Numbered from the stretch's first letter, positions 1-5,866 are shown. The stretch is 7,801 bases of DNA from Thermodesulfovibrionales bacterium (GCA_919901705.1 CAKKPR010000305.1:1-7801); one strand, 5' to 3'. Program-made: numbers and translations. Notes: generated by a model from the sequence alone, not told the origin.

Positions 1-358
1 GTGCTGGAAGCCGTTTGCCTTCGATAACAAGTATAGGATCATAGATTGTATGTAACCTTGCATCAATCATCGTCGGCTCAACTGGAGAGGCAGAAAGATC
101 AACGCTTCTATTCCCACCTTGGTATTCCTCATGATCAAAGCGAACCATCGGAAATTCGTTACGAGCGCGTGAATCAAGGAATTTACACAACTGCAAGTTT
201 AGTTTGTTTTCCGCTTGCTCTTGAGTCCGGTCAGAATCGTCTCTCCATGCTGACAATTGCCTATGTATAAAGCCAACCGTTTCCATGGCAAGAGAGTCTT
301 CTTTGATGCCGATTGTAATTTGTCCTATAGACTGCTTTTCAACATCTCTCTTGCCCAT
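1..358 (-). CDS. Probable PD-(D/E)XK restriction nuclease subunit, N-terminal part (runs off left edge)
   Basis: An open frame on the minus strand starts at ATG 358-356 and stays open for 119 codons to the window edge, so the protein is partial. Residues 45-65 look like the amphipathic first helix of a nuclease fold, with E48 and E50 (motif TQEQAENKLNLQL). Next come a candidate catalytic Asp (D87 in RSVDLSA) and, on a hydrophobic strand, E113-x-K115 in PILVIEGKRLP. Together these read as a PD-(D/E)XK core of the kind found in restriction enzymes. The start lies 2 nt after the methylase stop codon, with CAGGG about 9 nt upstream, so translation is probably coupled to the methylase. The inferred role is the cleavage partner of that methylase. 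No named family is recognised, and the missing C-terminus could hold other domains. Confidence that it is a gene is high; confidence that it is a nuclease is moderate. Confidence 0.75.
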   Translation of the reverse strand, partial: MGKRDVEKQSIGQITIGIKEDSLAMETVGFIHRQLSAWRDDSDRTQEQAENKLNLQLCKFLDSRARNEFPMVRFDHEEYQGGNRSVDLSASPVEPTMIDARLHTIYDPILVIEGKRLPA

Positions 359-360
359 TT

Positions 361-3228
361 TCAATAACCCTGTCGGTGCAAATCTACAAGCGTCTCATCA
401 GCGTCACGAATAGCAGTTGAACGAATCCAATAACGCAACCTGTCCGGCTTAACTATTAAAATAACGTTTTCGGTATAGAAACGTAGCACCCTTATTGTCC
501 GAAGATATTTATGTCGTTCCTCGTTATAAATAAGTTTTCGAAGATCATCAGCCGTCCCTTTTTCTATCCATGAAATATTCGACTGTTCGCCAAAATAGAA
601 AGGCTGACAAATCAATCCATCTAAGAAGATAGGATTGGCCGCTTTTAGGTTGCCGTAAATGCTGCCGAGCATTCGGAGAAACATATCGGAATACGCTCTG
701 AGTTCATCAAAACTTGCAGCGCGTTGCAATAACACAGAATTCTGTCCACGACGTACATATTCCGTCATATATTTAAGAACATCATCACATAGGGCCTCTT
801 CCCAAAAAGAGAATAAAAATCCCTTCATATCAGTGGGGTAAGGCAATGCATCAATGTCATGCTTGAGAATTGATGTAGCTTTGCCCACTAAGGACAGTGT
901 ACTGTTCAGCGCACATAAAAAACGATAAATGATATGATGGCGTCTAAAGTTGTCATAAAGTTTGTAAAGTTCAGATGTCTGAGATGCTGGCGCATGAATT
1001 CCAACAATTTGGTGGCGGTATGCAAGAAACTCTTTATTCCAAAATGCAATAGGGAGAGAGTCCAACTCCTTTATTAAGATAAGCGGTGGCGAGAAGCGCT
1101 TTTCATTTCTTGGACTTTCAAATTGTGTTTCAATGACCATGCCTATTTTTGATTCGTCGATCCCGGATGGAGTAAGCGCTGAAGTGGGAAGATATTTCTT
1201 GTCGGTCAGGAATGACGCTGGATTTTTCCCGCTTCCAACAATAAAACCCTCTCCATAATCCCAATCGTCCTGCTTTTCTATAAATTCTGATAGTGTTCGC
1301 ATATTACGGAGGCGCTGAGATATGTCAAATAATCGGCCGCCGCCAAGAAGATTTGTTCGCCAAACATATGAGTCCGTTTCAGCCTGTTTCTGCAAGACGC
1401 GGTGATGGTCATAATGATCTATCTCGAAGCAAATACGTTCATGTACACTGACAGTCCGACGAAAAGTCTGATGATTGATCCAATGTTCCGAAGGAGGTTT
1501 ATTTGACTGGGCTAATACTGCTATCGTTTTGGGGTCTGCCTCATCATACAACTTGCGAATCGAAGTAAAATCAAGAATCGAATCAACCTTGTATTTCCGA
1601 TGAATAGCGGCACGGAAGGCATAGGCATTACGATTGTAAAGCAATCCGGCTGGTTGAATCAGACAAAGGCGACCATCAGGCTTAAGCAAACTTAAAGCTT
1701 GTTCTAAAAACAGATAGGCTGTTTGTTTGTCTGGCAATGCGCCACGTCGCTTATCCTGCTTTTCGGCAAATTGCTCAATTTTTTCCCCAACATCTGTAAG
1801 TGCCGATTCAAATGGTGGATTACCGATGACTATATCAAATCCATCCGTCAGAAAAGTTTGTTTGCTTTGCCTGGTATCGTAAAGCAAATCAAAAAAATCG
1901 GCTTCAAACAGATTTGATTTGTGAAGAGGATCAAATTTTAACTCCCCCCAGATGACTTCCGGCTGTAAGGCATCGCATACAGCCAGACTCAAGCTAAAAG
2001 CTGTTAAATGGATGGCGTCTTTATCCAACTCGACTCCATAAATACTCCGTCTGAGAATATCTTTGAGTGTTTTGACATCCGGTCGTTGCCATTTGTGGCG
2101 GCTGCGCCAAACATTTATCAGCCTTCTAAAGGCGCCGACAAGGAAAACGCCGGAGCCGCACGCCGGATCCAAAACTCGTTCCTTGCCGGTAAGCTTGTTG
2201 TATTGCATGACATGGTCTAACAGCAATGCAGCCAGAAACGGAGGGGTATATACAGCACCATGTCCACCCTGTACGAATCTCTGATAGAGATGGCTTATGA
2301 CTTCAACAGGCAGATGTTTAAAGGAGAATTTCTCCCAGAGGTACCGCTGTCTGTTGAGTGTCCTTGCATCCACAAGTTCAGCAAAACGCTGAAGTGCCCT
2401 TTTTGTAAGCTTATGCAGTCCCTCTTTTGGAATGGCGAATATATCGCCGTTGAATCTCTGCTCAAGAGTCCCCAGTAGACGATAGACTTCATCAGGGTCG
2501 CCGCCCCGCAAAACGTCGAAAAAGCTCCTCGCTCCTTTGCGATAACTGCCGAACCAAGCTTCCTTGGGGAATACTTGTCGGTCTTCAAGATATTTAATAA
2601 GCACCATCAATAAGAGCAAACGCCGCAGGATAGGGTTGTTCTTACCATCAAGTTCTTCGTCTGTTTCAACAATGGCTTGGATTAACAACTGATGGGCTGC
2701 CTTAGTGTGGTCTGCCAACTTCCGGTTATCGTGGTCTTCCCAAAATGTTCCATCTGCAAGACGCCGAGCGGTAAACTTTCTCAACTCACCAGAGATTTCT
2801 CCGGCAGTTTTCAACGCTTCGAGTTCAAATCTCTCTGCCGGGTTATATTGACACTCCTCATTTTCGGCTTTCCAGAAATCCGGTCCTCTTACGCAAGACA
2901 ACACGTCAATCCTACTGGGCCATGCAATGTATAACAAAGGGGCCATCCCATAAAGCCAAACCTGCCGATGGAGTTCGGCCAATTTTTTTTCATCAAGGCG
3001 ATAGTCTGTGTTGTCTATAATATAAGCCGCAATTTGCGATGAACGTCCGTCTGAAAAACGACGAAAGAATATATAATCAATGTGCTCGAAGGTTGCAGCA
3101 TCCCGAATTGCTATCTTCTCATCAATCTGCAAAGCTGTTTTGGAAGAGTGACGTATTGGAATCAAACCAGGCATTGGTTTGCCATGTGCGTCGATAAAGT
3201 CAACAAGCTGTAGTGAACTCTTAATCAT
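361..3228 (-). CDS. Eco57I-type N6-adenine DNA methyltransferase of a restriction-modification system
   Basis: This 955-residue protein is predicted to transfer a methyl group from S-adenosylmethionine to the N6 of adenine in DNA. The class I methyltransferase core is clear. VYTPP (326-330) precedes SAM-binding motif I, LDPACGSGVFL (353-363). Motif II is GVELDKDAIHLTAFSL (398-413), and catalytic motif IV is NPPF (470-473). The C-terminal third (about 620-955) contains DIDALPYP (791-798), typical of target-recognition regions in type IIG and type I enzymes. The first 130 residues form a separate domain with HRQVWLYGMAPLLYIAWP (87-104). It may be a nuclease-like fold, but I see no intact D...ExK set. 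The upstream HTH gene ends 9 nt before the start and the nuclease-like gene begins 2 nt after the stop, so this is the middle gene of an operon. No good Shine-Dalgarno precedes ATG 3228, so coupling is likely. Target sequence cannot be predicted. Confidence 0.93.
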   Translation of the reverse strand: MIKSSLQLVDFIDAHGKPMPGLIPIRHSSKTALQIDEKIAIRDAATFEHIDYIFFRRFSDGRSSQIAAYIIDNTDYRLDEKKLAELHRQVWLYGMAPLLYIAWPSRIDVLSCVRGPDFWKAENEECQYNPAERFELEALKTAGEISGELRKFTARRLADGTFWEDHDNRKLADHTKAAHQLLIQAIVETDEELDGKNNPILRRLLLLMVLIKYLEDRQVFPKEAWFGSYRKGARSFFDVLRGGDPDEVYRLLGTLEQRFNGDIFAIPKEGLHKLTKRALQRFAELVDARTLNRQRYLWEKFSFKHLPVEVISHLYQRFVQGGHGAVYTPPFLAALLLDHVMQYNKLTGKERVLDPACGSGVFLVGAFRRLINVWRSRHKWQRPDVKTLKDILRRSIYGVELDKDAIHLTAFSLSLAVCDALQPEVIWGELKFDPLHKSNLFEADFFDLLYDTRQSKQTFLTDGFDIVIGNPPFESALTDVGEKIEQFAEKQDKRRGALPDKQTAYLFLEQALSLLKPDGRLCLIQPAGLLYNRNAYAFRAAIHRKYKVDSILDFTSIRKLYDEADPKTIAVLAQSNKPPSEHWINHQTFRRTVSVHERICFEIDHYDHHRVLQKQAETDSYVWRTNLLGGGRLFDISQRLRNMRTLSEFIEKQDDWDYGEGFIVGSGKNPASFLTDKKYLPTSALTPSGIDESKIGMVIETQFESPRNEKRFSPPLILIKELDSLPIAFWNKEFLAYRHQIVGIHAPASQTSELYKLYDNFRRHHIIYRFLCALNSTLSLVGKATSILKHDIDALPYPTDMKGFLFSFWEEALCDDVLKYMTEYVRRGQNSVLLQRAASFDELRAYSDMFLRMLGSIYGNLKAANPIFLDGLICQPFYFGEQSNISWIEKGTADDLRKLIYNEERHKYLRTIRVLRFYTENVILIVKPDRLRYWIRSTAIRDADETLVDLHRQGY

Positions 3229-3237
3229 AGCAATAAG

Positions 3238-3438
3238 TTAAGATTTTCTTCTCTTCCCCTTAATGAAATTTGTTTTTTGCTTCTCCACAAATTGTTTCAG
3301 GTCTAATGGATCAAGCAAGGTGCGCTTACCGATTTTGACAGTGCGAATTTTTCCTTCGCCTAGGAGAGAATAAAATTTTGTTCGTCCAATTTTGAGATGT
3401 TCGAGAGCATCTTTAACCGTCATCAGGCTATCGCTCAT
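3238..3438 (-). CDS. Small excisionase/MerR-type (HTH_17-like) DNA-binding regulator
   Basis: This 66-residue protein is essentially one winged helix domain. The helix-turn-helix is LMTVKDALEHLKIGRTKFYSL... (from residue 5), followed by the wing VKIGKRTLL (34-42), the helix DPLDLKQFVEKQ (43-54) and a basic tail GKRRKS. Such proteins include phage excisionases and small controllers of restriction-modification genes. It is first in the operon with the methylase (9 nt apart) and lies directly under a promoter carrying six phased repeats, so autoregulation and timing control of the restriction genes are the likely job (inference). The ATG at 3438 lies only 7 nt after the -10 hexamer and has no Shine-Dalgarno. 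Either the mRNA is leaderless or translation starts at Met6, which also lacks a good ribosome site. An excisionase role cannot be excluded, but no integrase is visible. Confidence 0.85.
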   Translation of the reverse strand: MSDSLMTVKDALEHLKIGRTKFYSLLGEGKIRTVKIGKRTLLDPLDLKQFVEKQKTNFIKGKRRKS

Positions 3439-3445
3439 GGCTAAA

Positions 3446-3474
3446 ATTATATTTTATTCGTCTTTATTTGTCAA
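3446..3474 (-). promoter_or_regulatory. Perfect sigma-70 promoter of the restriction-modification operon
   Basis: On the minus strand TTGACA (3474-3469) is followed by exactly 17 bp and TATAAT (3451-3446). Both hexamers match the consensus perfectly and the spacer is ideal. The ATG of the regulator gene begins 7 nt after the -10 box, so transcription should start at or within a few bases of the start codon. A promoter this strong in front of a methylase and nuclease suggests it is normally held down by a repressor, consistent with the repeats overlapping it. Confidence 0.9.
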
Positions 3475-3510
3475 GATTCGTTAATGTTCGTGGTTGTTCG
3501 CTGTTATTTG
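3451..3510 (+). repeat. Six phased RTTYG iterons overlapping the operon promoter (candidate operator)
   Basis: Read on the plus strand, the 60 bp divide into six consecutive 10-bp units. Every unit ends in RTTYG, at 3456-3460, 3466-3470, 3476-3480, 3486-3490, 3496-3500 and 3506-3510 (ATTCG, ATTTG, ATTCG, GTTCG, GTTCG, ATTTG). Neither the unit before nor the unit after fits. A 10-bp period places all copies on about one face of the helix, as expected for a head-to-tail cooperative protein array. The array covers the -35 box and spacer and touches the -10 box. The adjacent HTH protein is the obvious candidate ligand; this is inference by position. Confidence 0.75.
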
Positions 3511-3581
3511 TATAAACACAAAAAAGGTGAAGCCAGTAGAGCTACAGTTCAGTCTGCAAGCGCGCGCAAGCAGGGACGTTT

Positions 3582-3599
3582 AATGCATCTTTCTACACG
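3582..3599 (+). repeat. 18-bp near-identical repeat, copy 1 (pair at 5991-6008)
   Basis: AATGCATCTTTCTACACG here matches AATGCATATTTCTACACG at 5991-6008, with one mismatch in 18. In the second location the repeat lies 11 bp upstream of the GH57-upstream homology; here it lies 427 bp upstream, with the DUF2442 gene in between. It is probably the far end of the same duplicated unit. Confidence 0.6.
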
Positions 3600-3636
3600 T
3601 AACCCTCAACTCTTTTAATTTCAGCTAACTGCGTCT

Positions 3637-3654
3637 TTGCAGACAAGTCTGCAA
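3637..3654. repeat. Perfect 18-bp dyad (8-bp arms, 2-bp centre)
   Basis: TTGCAGACAAGTCTGCAA consists of arms TTGCAGAC and GTCTGCAA around AA. The right half, extended to AGTCTGCAAG, also occurs as a direct repeat at 3551-3560 without a partner arm. It lies in the 248-bp non-coding stretch between the divergent promoters of the restriction operon and the DUF2442 gene. It is too short and lacks a T-run, so it is not a terminator; an operator for an unidentified protein is possible. Otherwise 3511-3721 holds only low-complexity AAGTTC-like repeats and no coding frame I can support. Confidence 0.5.
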
Positions 3655-3721
3655 GTTCAAAAGTTCCAAAGTCCGTAGAGCCATAGTCAGAAGTCAAAAG
3701 AGCAGTAGCACAAAAGTTTAT

Positions 3722-3751
3722 TTGACAAAAGGCCATCGGTTTCCTGATAAT
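3722..3751 (+). promoter_or_regulatory. Promoter of the DUF2442 gene
   Basis: TTGACA (3722-3727), an 18-bp spacer and GATAAT (3746-3751) form a good sigma-70 promoter. The ATG at 3759 follows after 7 nt, with no room for a Shine-Dalgarno sequence. This is the same -10 to start geometry as for the regulator gene at 3438. Confidence 0.75.
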
Positions 3752-3758
3752 TTAACAA

Positions 3759-4022
3759 ATGCCTACACTTCAGGAAGTAAGAATTAAGGATATAAAAGTT
3801 ACAAACGATACAATTACTGCCCATCTTGTTGATGGACGTGTGATTAGCGTTCCGCTTGCCTGGTCATGGCGCTTATCAGAGGCGACGCAAAAACAGCGCA
3901 CACATTACGAGATTATCGGAGATGGACAGGGCGTTCATTGGCCGGAAATTGATGAGGATATCAGCGCAGAAGGCATGTTGTACGGCATTCCTGCTAAAAA
4001 ACCTCGAAAGGTTTCCAAATAA
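3759..4022 (+). CDS. DUF2442 family protein
   Basis: The 87-residue protein matches the small DUF2442 family. It has a beta-rich N-terminus with VDGRVISVPLAWSWRL (24-39), the EATQKQR helix segment (41-47), and the family hallmark GVHWPEIDEDISAEGML (58-74), then a basic tail KKPRKVSK. Function is not established. Family members are often found next to a DUF4160 protein and have been suggested to act in toxin-antitoxin-like pairs, but no DUF4160-like frame is visible on either side here, so this copy appears orphaned. It has its own promoter and would give a leaderless mRNA. The gene lies inside a stretch that is present upstream of the first GH57 copy but absent from the corresponding place in the second (6009-6019), which marks it as a gain or loss event. 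Confidence 0.85.
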   Translation: MPTLQEVRIKDIKVTNDTITAHLVDGRVISVPLAWSWRLSEATQKQRTHYEIIGDGQGVHWPEIDEDISAEGMLYGIPAKKPRKVSK

Positions 4023-4026
4023 TTAA

Positions 4027-4411
4027 CCTGACGAGACACCACGGTTGCAGGCATCAGGAAGAGATTTCAAAAAAATAAATCTAAATAGTTGTATCCTTAA
4101 TTCCCAATCGTGTATTATTCTTAAAGTTATATGCATAATGGCTATTTAAATCTTGTCCTCCACGCCCACCTGCCTTACATCAGGCATCCTGAACACGATT
4201 ATTTTCTTGAAGAGAATTGGCTCTACGAAGCCATTACAGAGAGCTACCTCCCCCTGCTTGATGTTTTTGAATCTCTCCTGAATGACAATGTTGGCTTCGG
4301 AATCACGCTTTCTTTGAGCCCAACCCTTGTTGAGATGTTCAATGACCCTCTCCTCAGAGAGAGATGCCTCAAGTATATAAACAAGCTTATTGAACTTACA
4401 GAAAAAGAGCT
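4027..4411 (+). repeat. Long direct repeat, copy 1 (GH57 upstream region and first 94 codons)
   Basis: This stretch aligns to 6020-6400. It includes a GC-rich imperfect inverted repeat (4027-4060), an A-rich tract, the promoter and 94 codons. I count 23 differences in the 282 coding bases (about 92% identity) with no indel in the coding part. The upstream part has a few small indels. Homology stops abruptly at 4411/6400. Confidence 0.9.
4089..4118 (+). promoter_or_regulatory. Promoter of the truncated GH57 copy
   Basis: TTGTAT (4089-4094), 18-bp spacer and TATTAT (4113-4118), 12 nt before ATG 4131. It is conserved with the promoter of the intact copy, so the remnant is probably still transcribed. 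That transcription would run into the antitoxin gene in antisense orientation. Confidence 0.55.
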
Positions 4412-4439
4412 CATTTTGTCCTCCTTAGTTTTTGCTTGA
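4131..4439 (+). pseudogene. Truncated 5' copy of the GH57 branching-enzyme gene
   Basis: The first 94 residues match the N-terminus of the intact protein at 6120, differing at six positions (2, 3, 40, 48, 55, 85). They include the GH57 region-1 motif HAHLPY (11-16). After residue 94 (EKEL) the frame leaves the GH57 sequence and adds eight unrelated residues ending in SLVFA before a stop. Those last codons are antisense to the 3' end of the antitoxin gene. About 440 residues are missing, including both catalytic residues, so no enzyme activity is possible. It is the remnant left of the toxin-antitoxin module. Its tail overlaps the antitoxin gene by 29 bp. Confidence 0.9.
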
Positions 4440-5544
4440 AGCGTTTTTCCGCTAAAAATGTTTCAGGAATCAAATCTAAAACCTTTTTCTTATACCTGTT
4501 CAGATTTCTTCTGGAAAGCAATCCGGCATGATGTAATACACCTACAACAATAGCCGGGCTTACATTCAATTCTTTTGAACAATCCACCACCCTCTTCTCT
4601 GAAATATAATTACCGAAATGCTTGAAGTACGCTGTTATCTCATTTGCTCTTAGCAATTTTGTGGCATATTGATTTGCTTCTTTTTCCACATCGCTTGAAA
4701 TGTTATCAAGATCGTCTATGAAATAATCGGTCTTCTTTTTGAGGTGAAGCAAAATATGAGCAATTTCATGAGCGACAGTGAACCAGAAATTATCTATGCG
4801 ATTATAGCGACCTGAATACACAATAACCGGATTTGACTTATCCCAAAAAGATGCGCCGTCAATATAGGTCTTTTGCAGATGGCTTAGAATAAAAAACTTG
4901 ACGCCAGTGTTGCTTAATTCATTAAGGAATAGTTCAATGCCATTAGGTTTCACCGTAAAACTGTAAAGACTAACAGCCAATTGTCTTAAATCATCGCGTT
5001 CAAATTGATCTGCGGAATAGTTTTGCGCAGATGTTTGAGCCATCCTAAACCATGTAAGTGCATAGTACTTATTGTATTGAGCAAAAACGTCTGACTTTCT
5101 GAAGGTGGGCAGTTCCGCGTCGTCCATAAATGTAAAATCCAGCTCATCAATATTCCAGAAATTATAAACCCGGGCTATTAATTCATTGCTGTTGCGAAAA
5201 GCGCTCAGCCAGCCTTTTTTAACCATTTCAGTAACCGGCATATATTTGTAAATCATCCCCTTAATTTCAGCATCCTTTGTTTGCCGGGTATCTTCCTGTA
5301 GCCGCAATCTATAATTTGAGTCGAGATTTATCCAGTACTGAGGTGACTGACCAAAGGCCTTGCTCAAAAGCTTTGCAGTTTCAATAGTTATCGTCTGCTT
5401 ATTTTTAATCAGTTGATTTACAGTCTTAAGAGATATACCAAGTATCTCCGCTAAATCTTCCTGCCTCCAGTTCCGGACCTCTAATTCTTCTTTGATAAAT
5501 TCGCCGGGTCCGATATTTATATAAGGTGTATCTTTAATAGCCAT
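4411..5544 (-). CDS. HigA-type XRE antitoxin fused to ImmA/IrrE-type metallopeptidase
   Basis: The 377-residue protein opens with a HigA-like XRE helix-turn-helix (about 10-75), with the hallmarks GEFIKEELEVRNWRQEDLA, ILGISLKTVNQLI and the AFGQSPQYWINLD tail. The C-terminal half carries a zinc-peptidase motif, VAHEIAHILLH (257-267), with ligands H259 and H263, catalytic E260 and a probable third ligand in VEKEANQYA (286-294). This matches the ImmA/IrrE (COG2856) fold. Expected role: binds and neutralises the HigB-like toxin and represses the operon; the peptidase may control antitoxin or partner stability (inference). It starts 2 nt after the toxin stop, with GGAG (5555-5552) 7 nt before the ATG and lying inside the toxin's last codons, so the two are translationally coupled. 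Its TGA is partly built from the GH57 repeat at the junction, so the original C-terminus may have been slightly different. Confidence 0.88.
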   Translation of the reverse strand: MAIKDTPYINIGPGEFIKEELEVRNWRQEDLAEILGISLKTVNQLIKNKQTITIETAKLLSKAFGQSPQYWINLDSNYRLRLQEDTRQTKDAEIKGMIYKYMPVTEMVKKGWLSAFRNSNELIARVYNFWNIDELDFTFMDDAELPTFRKSDVFAQYNKYYALTWFRMAQTSAQNYSADQFERDDLRQLAVSLYSFTVKPNGIELFLNELSNTGVKFFILSHLQKTYIDGASFWDKSNPVIVYSGRYNRIDNFWFTVAHEIAHILLHLKKKTDYFIDDLDNISSDVEKEANQYATKLLRANEITAYFKHFGNYISEKRVVDCSKELNVSPAIVVGVLHHAGLLSRRNLNRYKKKVLDLIPETFLAEKRFKQKLRRTK

Positions 5545-5546
5545 AA

Positions 5547-5858
5547 TTAAGCTCCATAATGTTTAGATAGTTCCGCTATATTTATAAGGCCCTTCGTTTT
5601 TTCCGTGTTTTGCCACTTAATGTAAAATTCTAATCTCCATTGGTCGTCAACTCTTACAGAATACTTATTTTCATACCCTTCAAGTTTCTCAAATTTCAAT
5701 GACGGCGTTTTCCACAAATCATATATATCAATCGCAGCTTCAAACTGCTGCACTCTCATGAAAAATTTTTTAAGCGCGCCAGGCGGCGGTTTATATTTTC
5801 GGCTCTTTCCAGTGTGATAAAGGTCATTAAGATGTCTGTTACTAAATTTATATTCCAT
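5547..5858 (-). CDS. higB: HigB-like RelE/ParE-superfamily toxin
   Basis: At 103 residues this has the usual length for a HigB-type mRNA interferase, which cleaves mRNA on the ribosome. The diagnostic central strand block is FEKLEGYENKYSVRVDDQWRLEFYI (56-80), containing R69 and R75, the conserved arginines of the family, in the 'L-G--YSVRV---WR--F' pattern. A basic N-terminal helical part, KSRKYKPPPGALKKFF, precedes it, and INIAELSKHYG (92-102) is the C-terminal strand. The toxin gene comes first and the antitoxin second, the reverse of most toxin-antitoxin pairs but normal for higBA. GAGG (5870-5867) lies 8 nt before the ATG and supports this start. The symbol reflects family membership only, not demonstrated activity. 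Confidence 0.87.
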   Translation of the reverse strand: MEYKFSNRHLNDLYHTGKSRKYKPPPGALKKFFMRVQQFEAAIDIYDLWKTPSLKFEKLEGYENKYSVRVDDQWRLEFYIKWQNTEKTKGLINIAELSKHYGA

Positions 5859-5866
5859 ACCAAAAA

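Noticed and set aside
46..270. Plus-strand open frame of 74 codons near the left edge
   Set aside because: It is antisense to the partial nuclease-like gene, whose frame starts 2 nt after the methylase and shows a D...ExK pattern. The plus-strand frame has no promoter, no ribosome site and a low-complexity product.
2295..2588. Minus-strand frame of 97 codons
   Set aside because: It lies wholly within the methylase gene in another frame. The methylase is continuous through this region with conserved motifs, so this is a shadow. The plus-strand frames at 659-841, 1723-1917, 2008-2284, 2260-2478 and 2692-2934 are rejected for the same reason.
3238..3510. Phage integration module (excisionase with attachment site)
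   Set aside because: The small HTH protein resembles excisionases, but there is no integrase or tRNA target. It is the first gene of a restriction operon, so a regulator role fits better.
3451..3510. CRISPR array
   Set aside because: The repeat unit is a 5-bp core at a 10-bp period with no spacers. This is an operator-like iteron array, not CRISPR.
4027..4125. Riboswitch upstream of the GH57 copies
   Set aside because: The conserved block lies upstream of the predicted promoter, so it would not be transcribed with the gene. I recognise no known riboswitch core in it.
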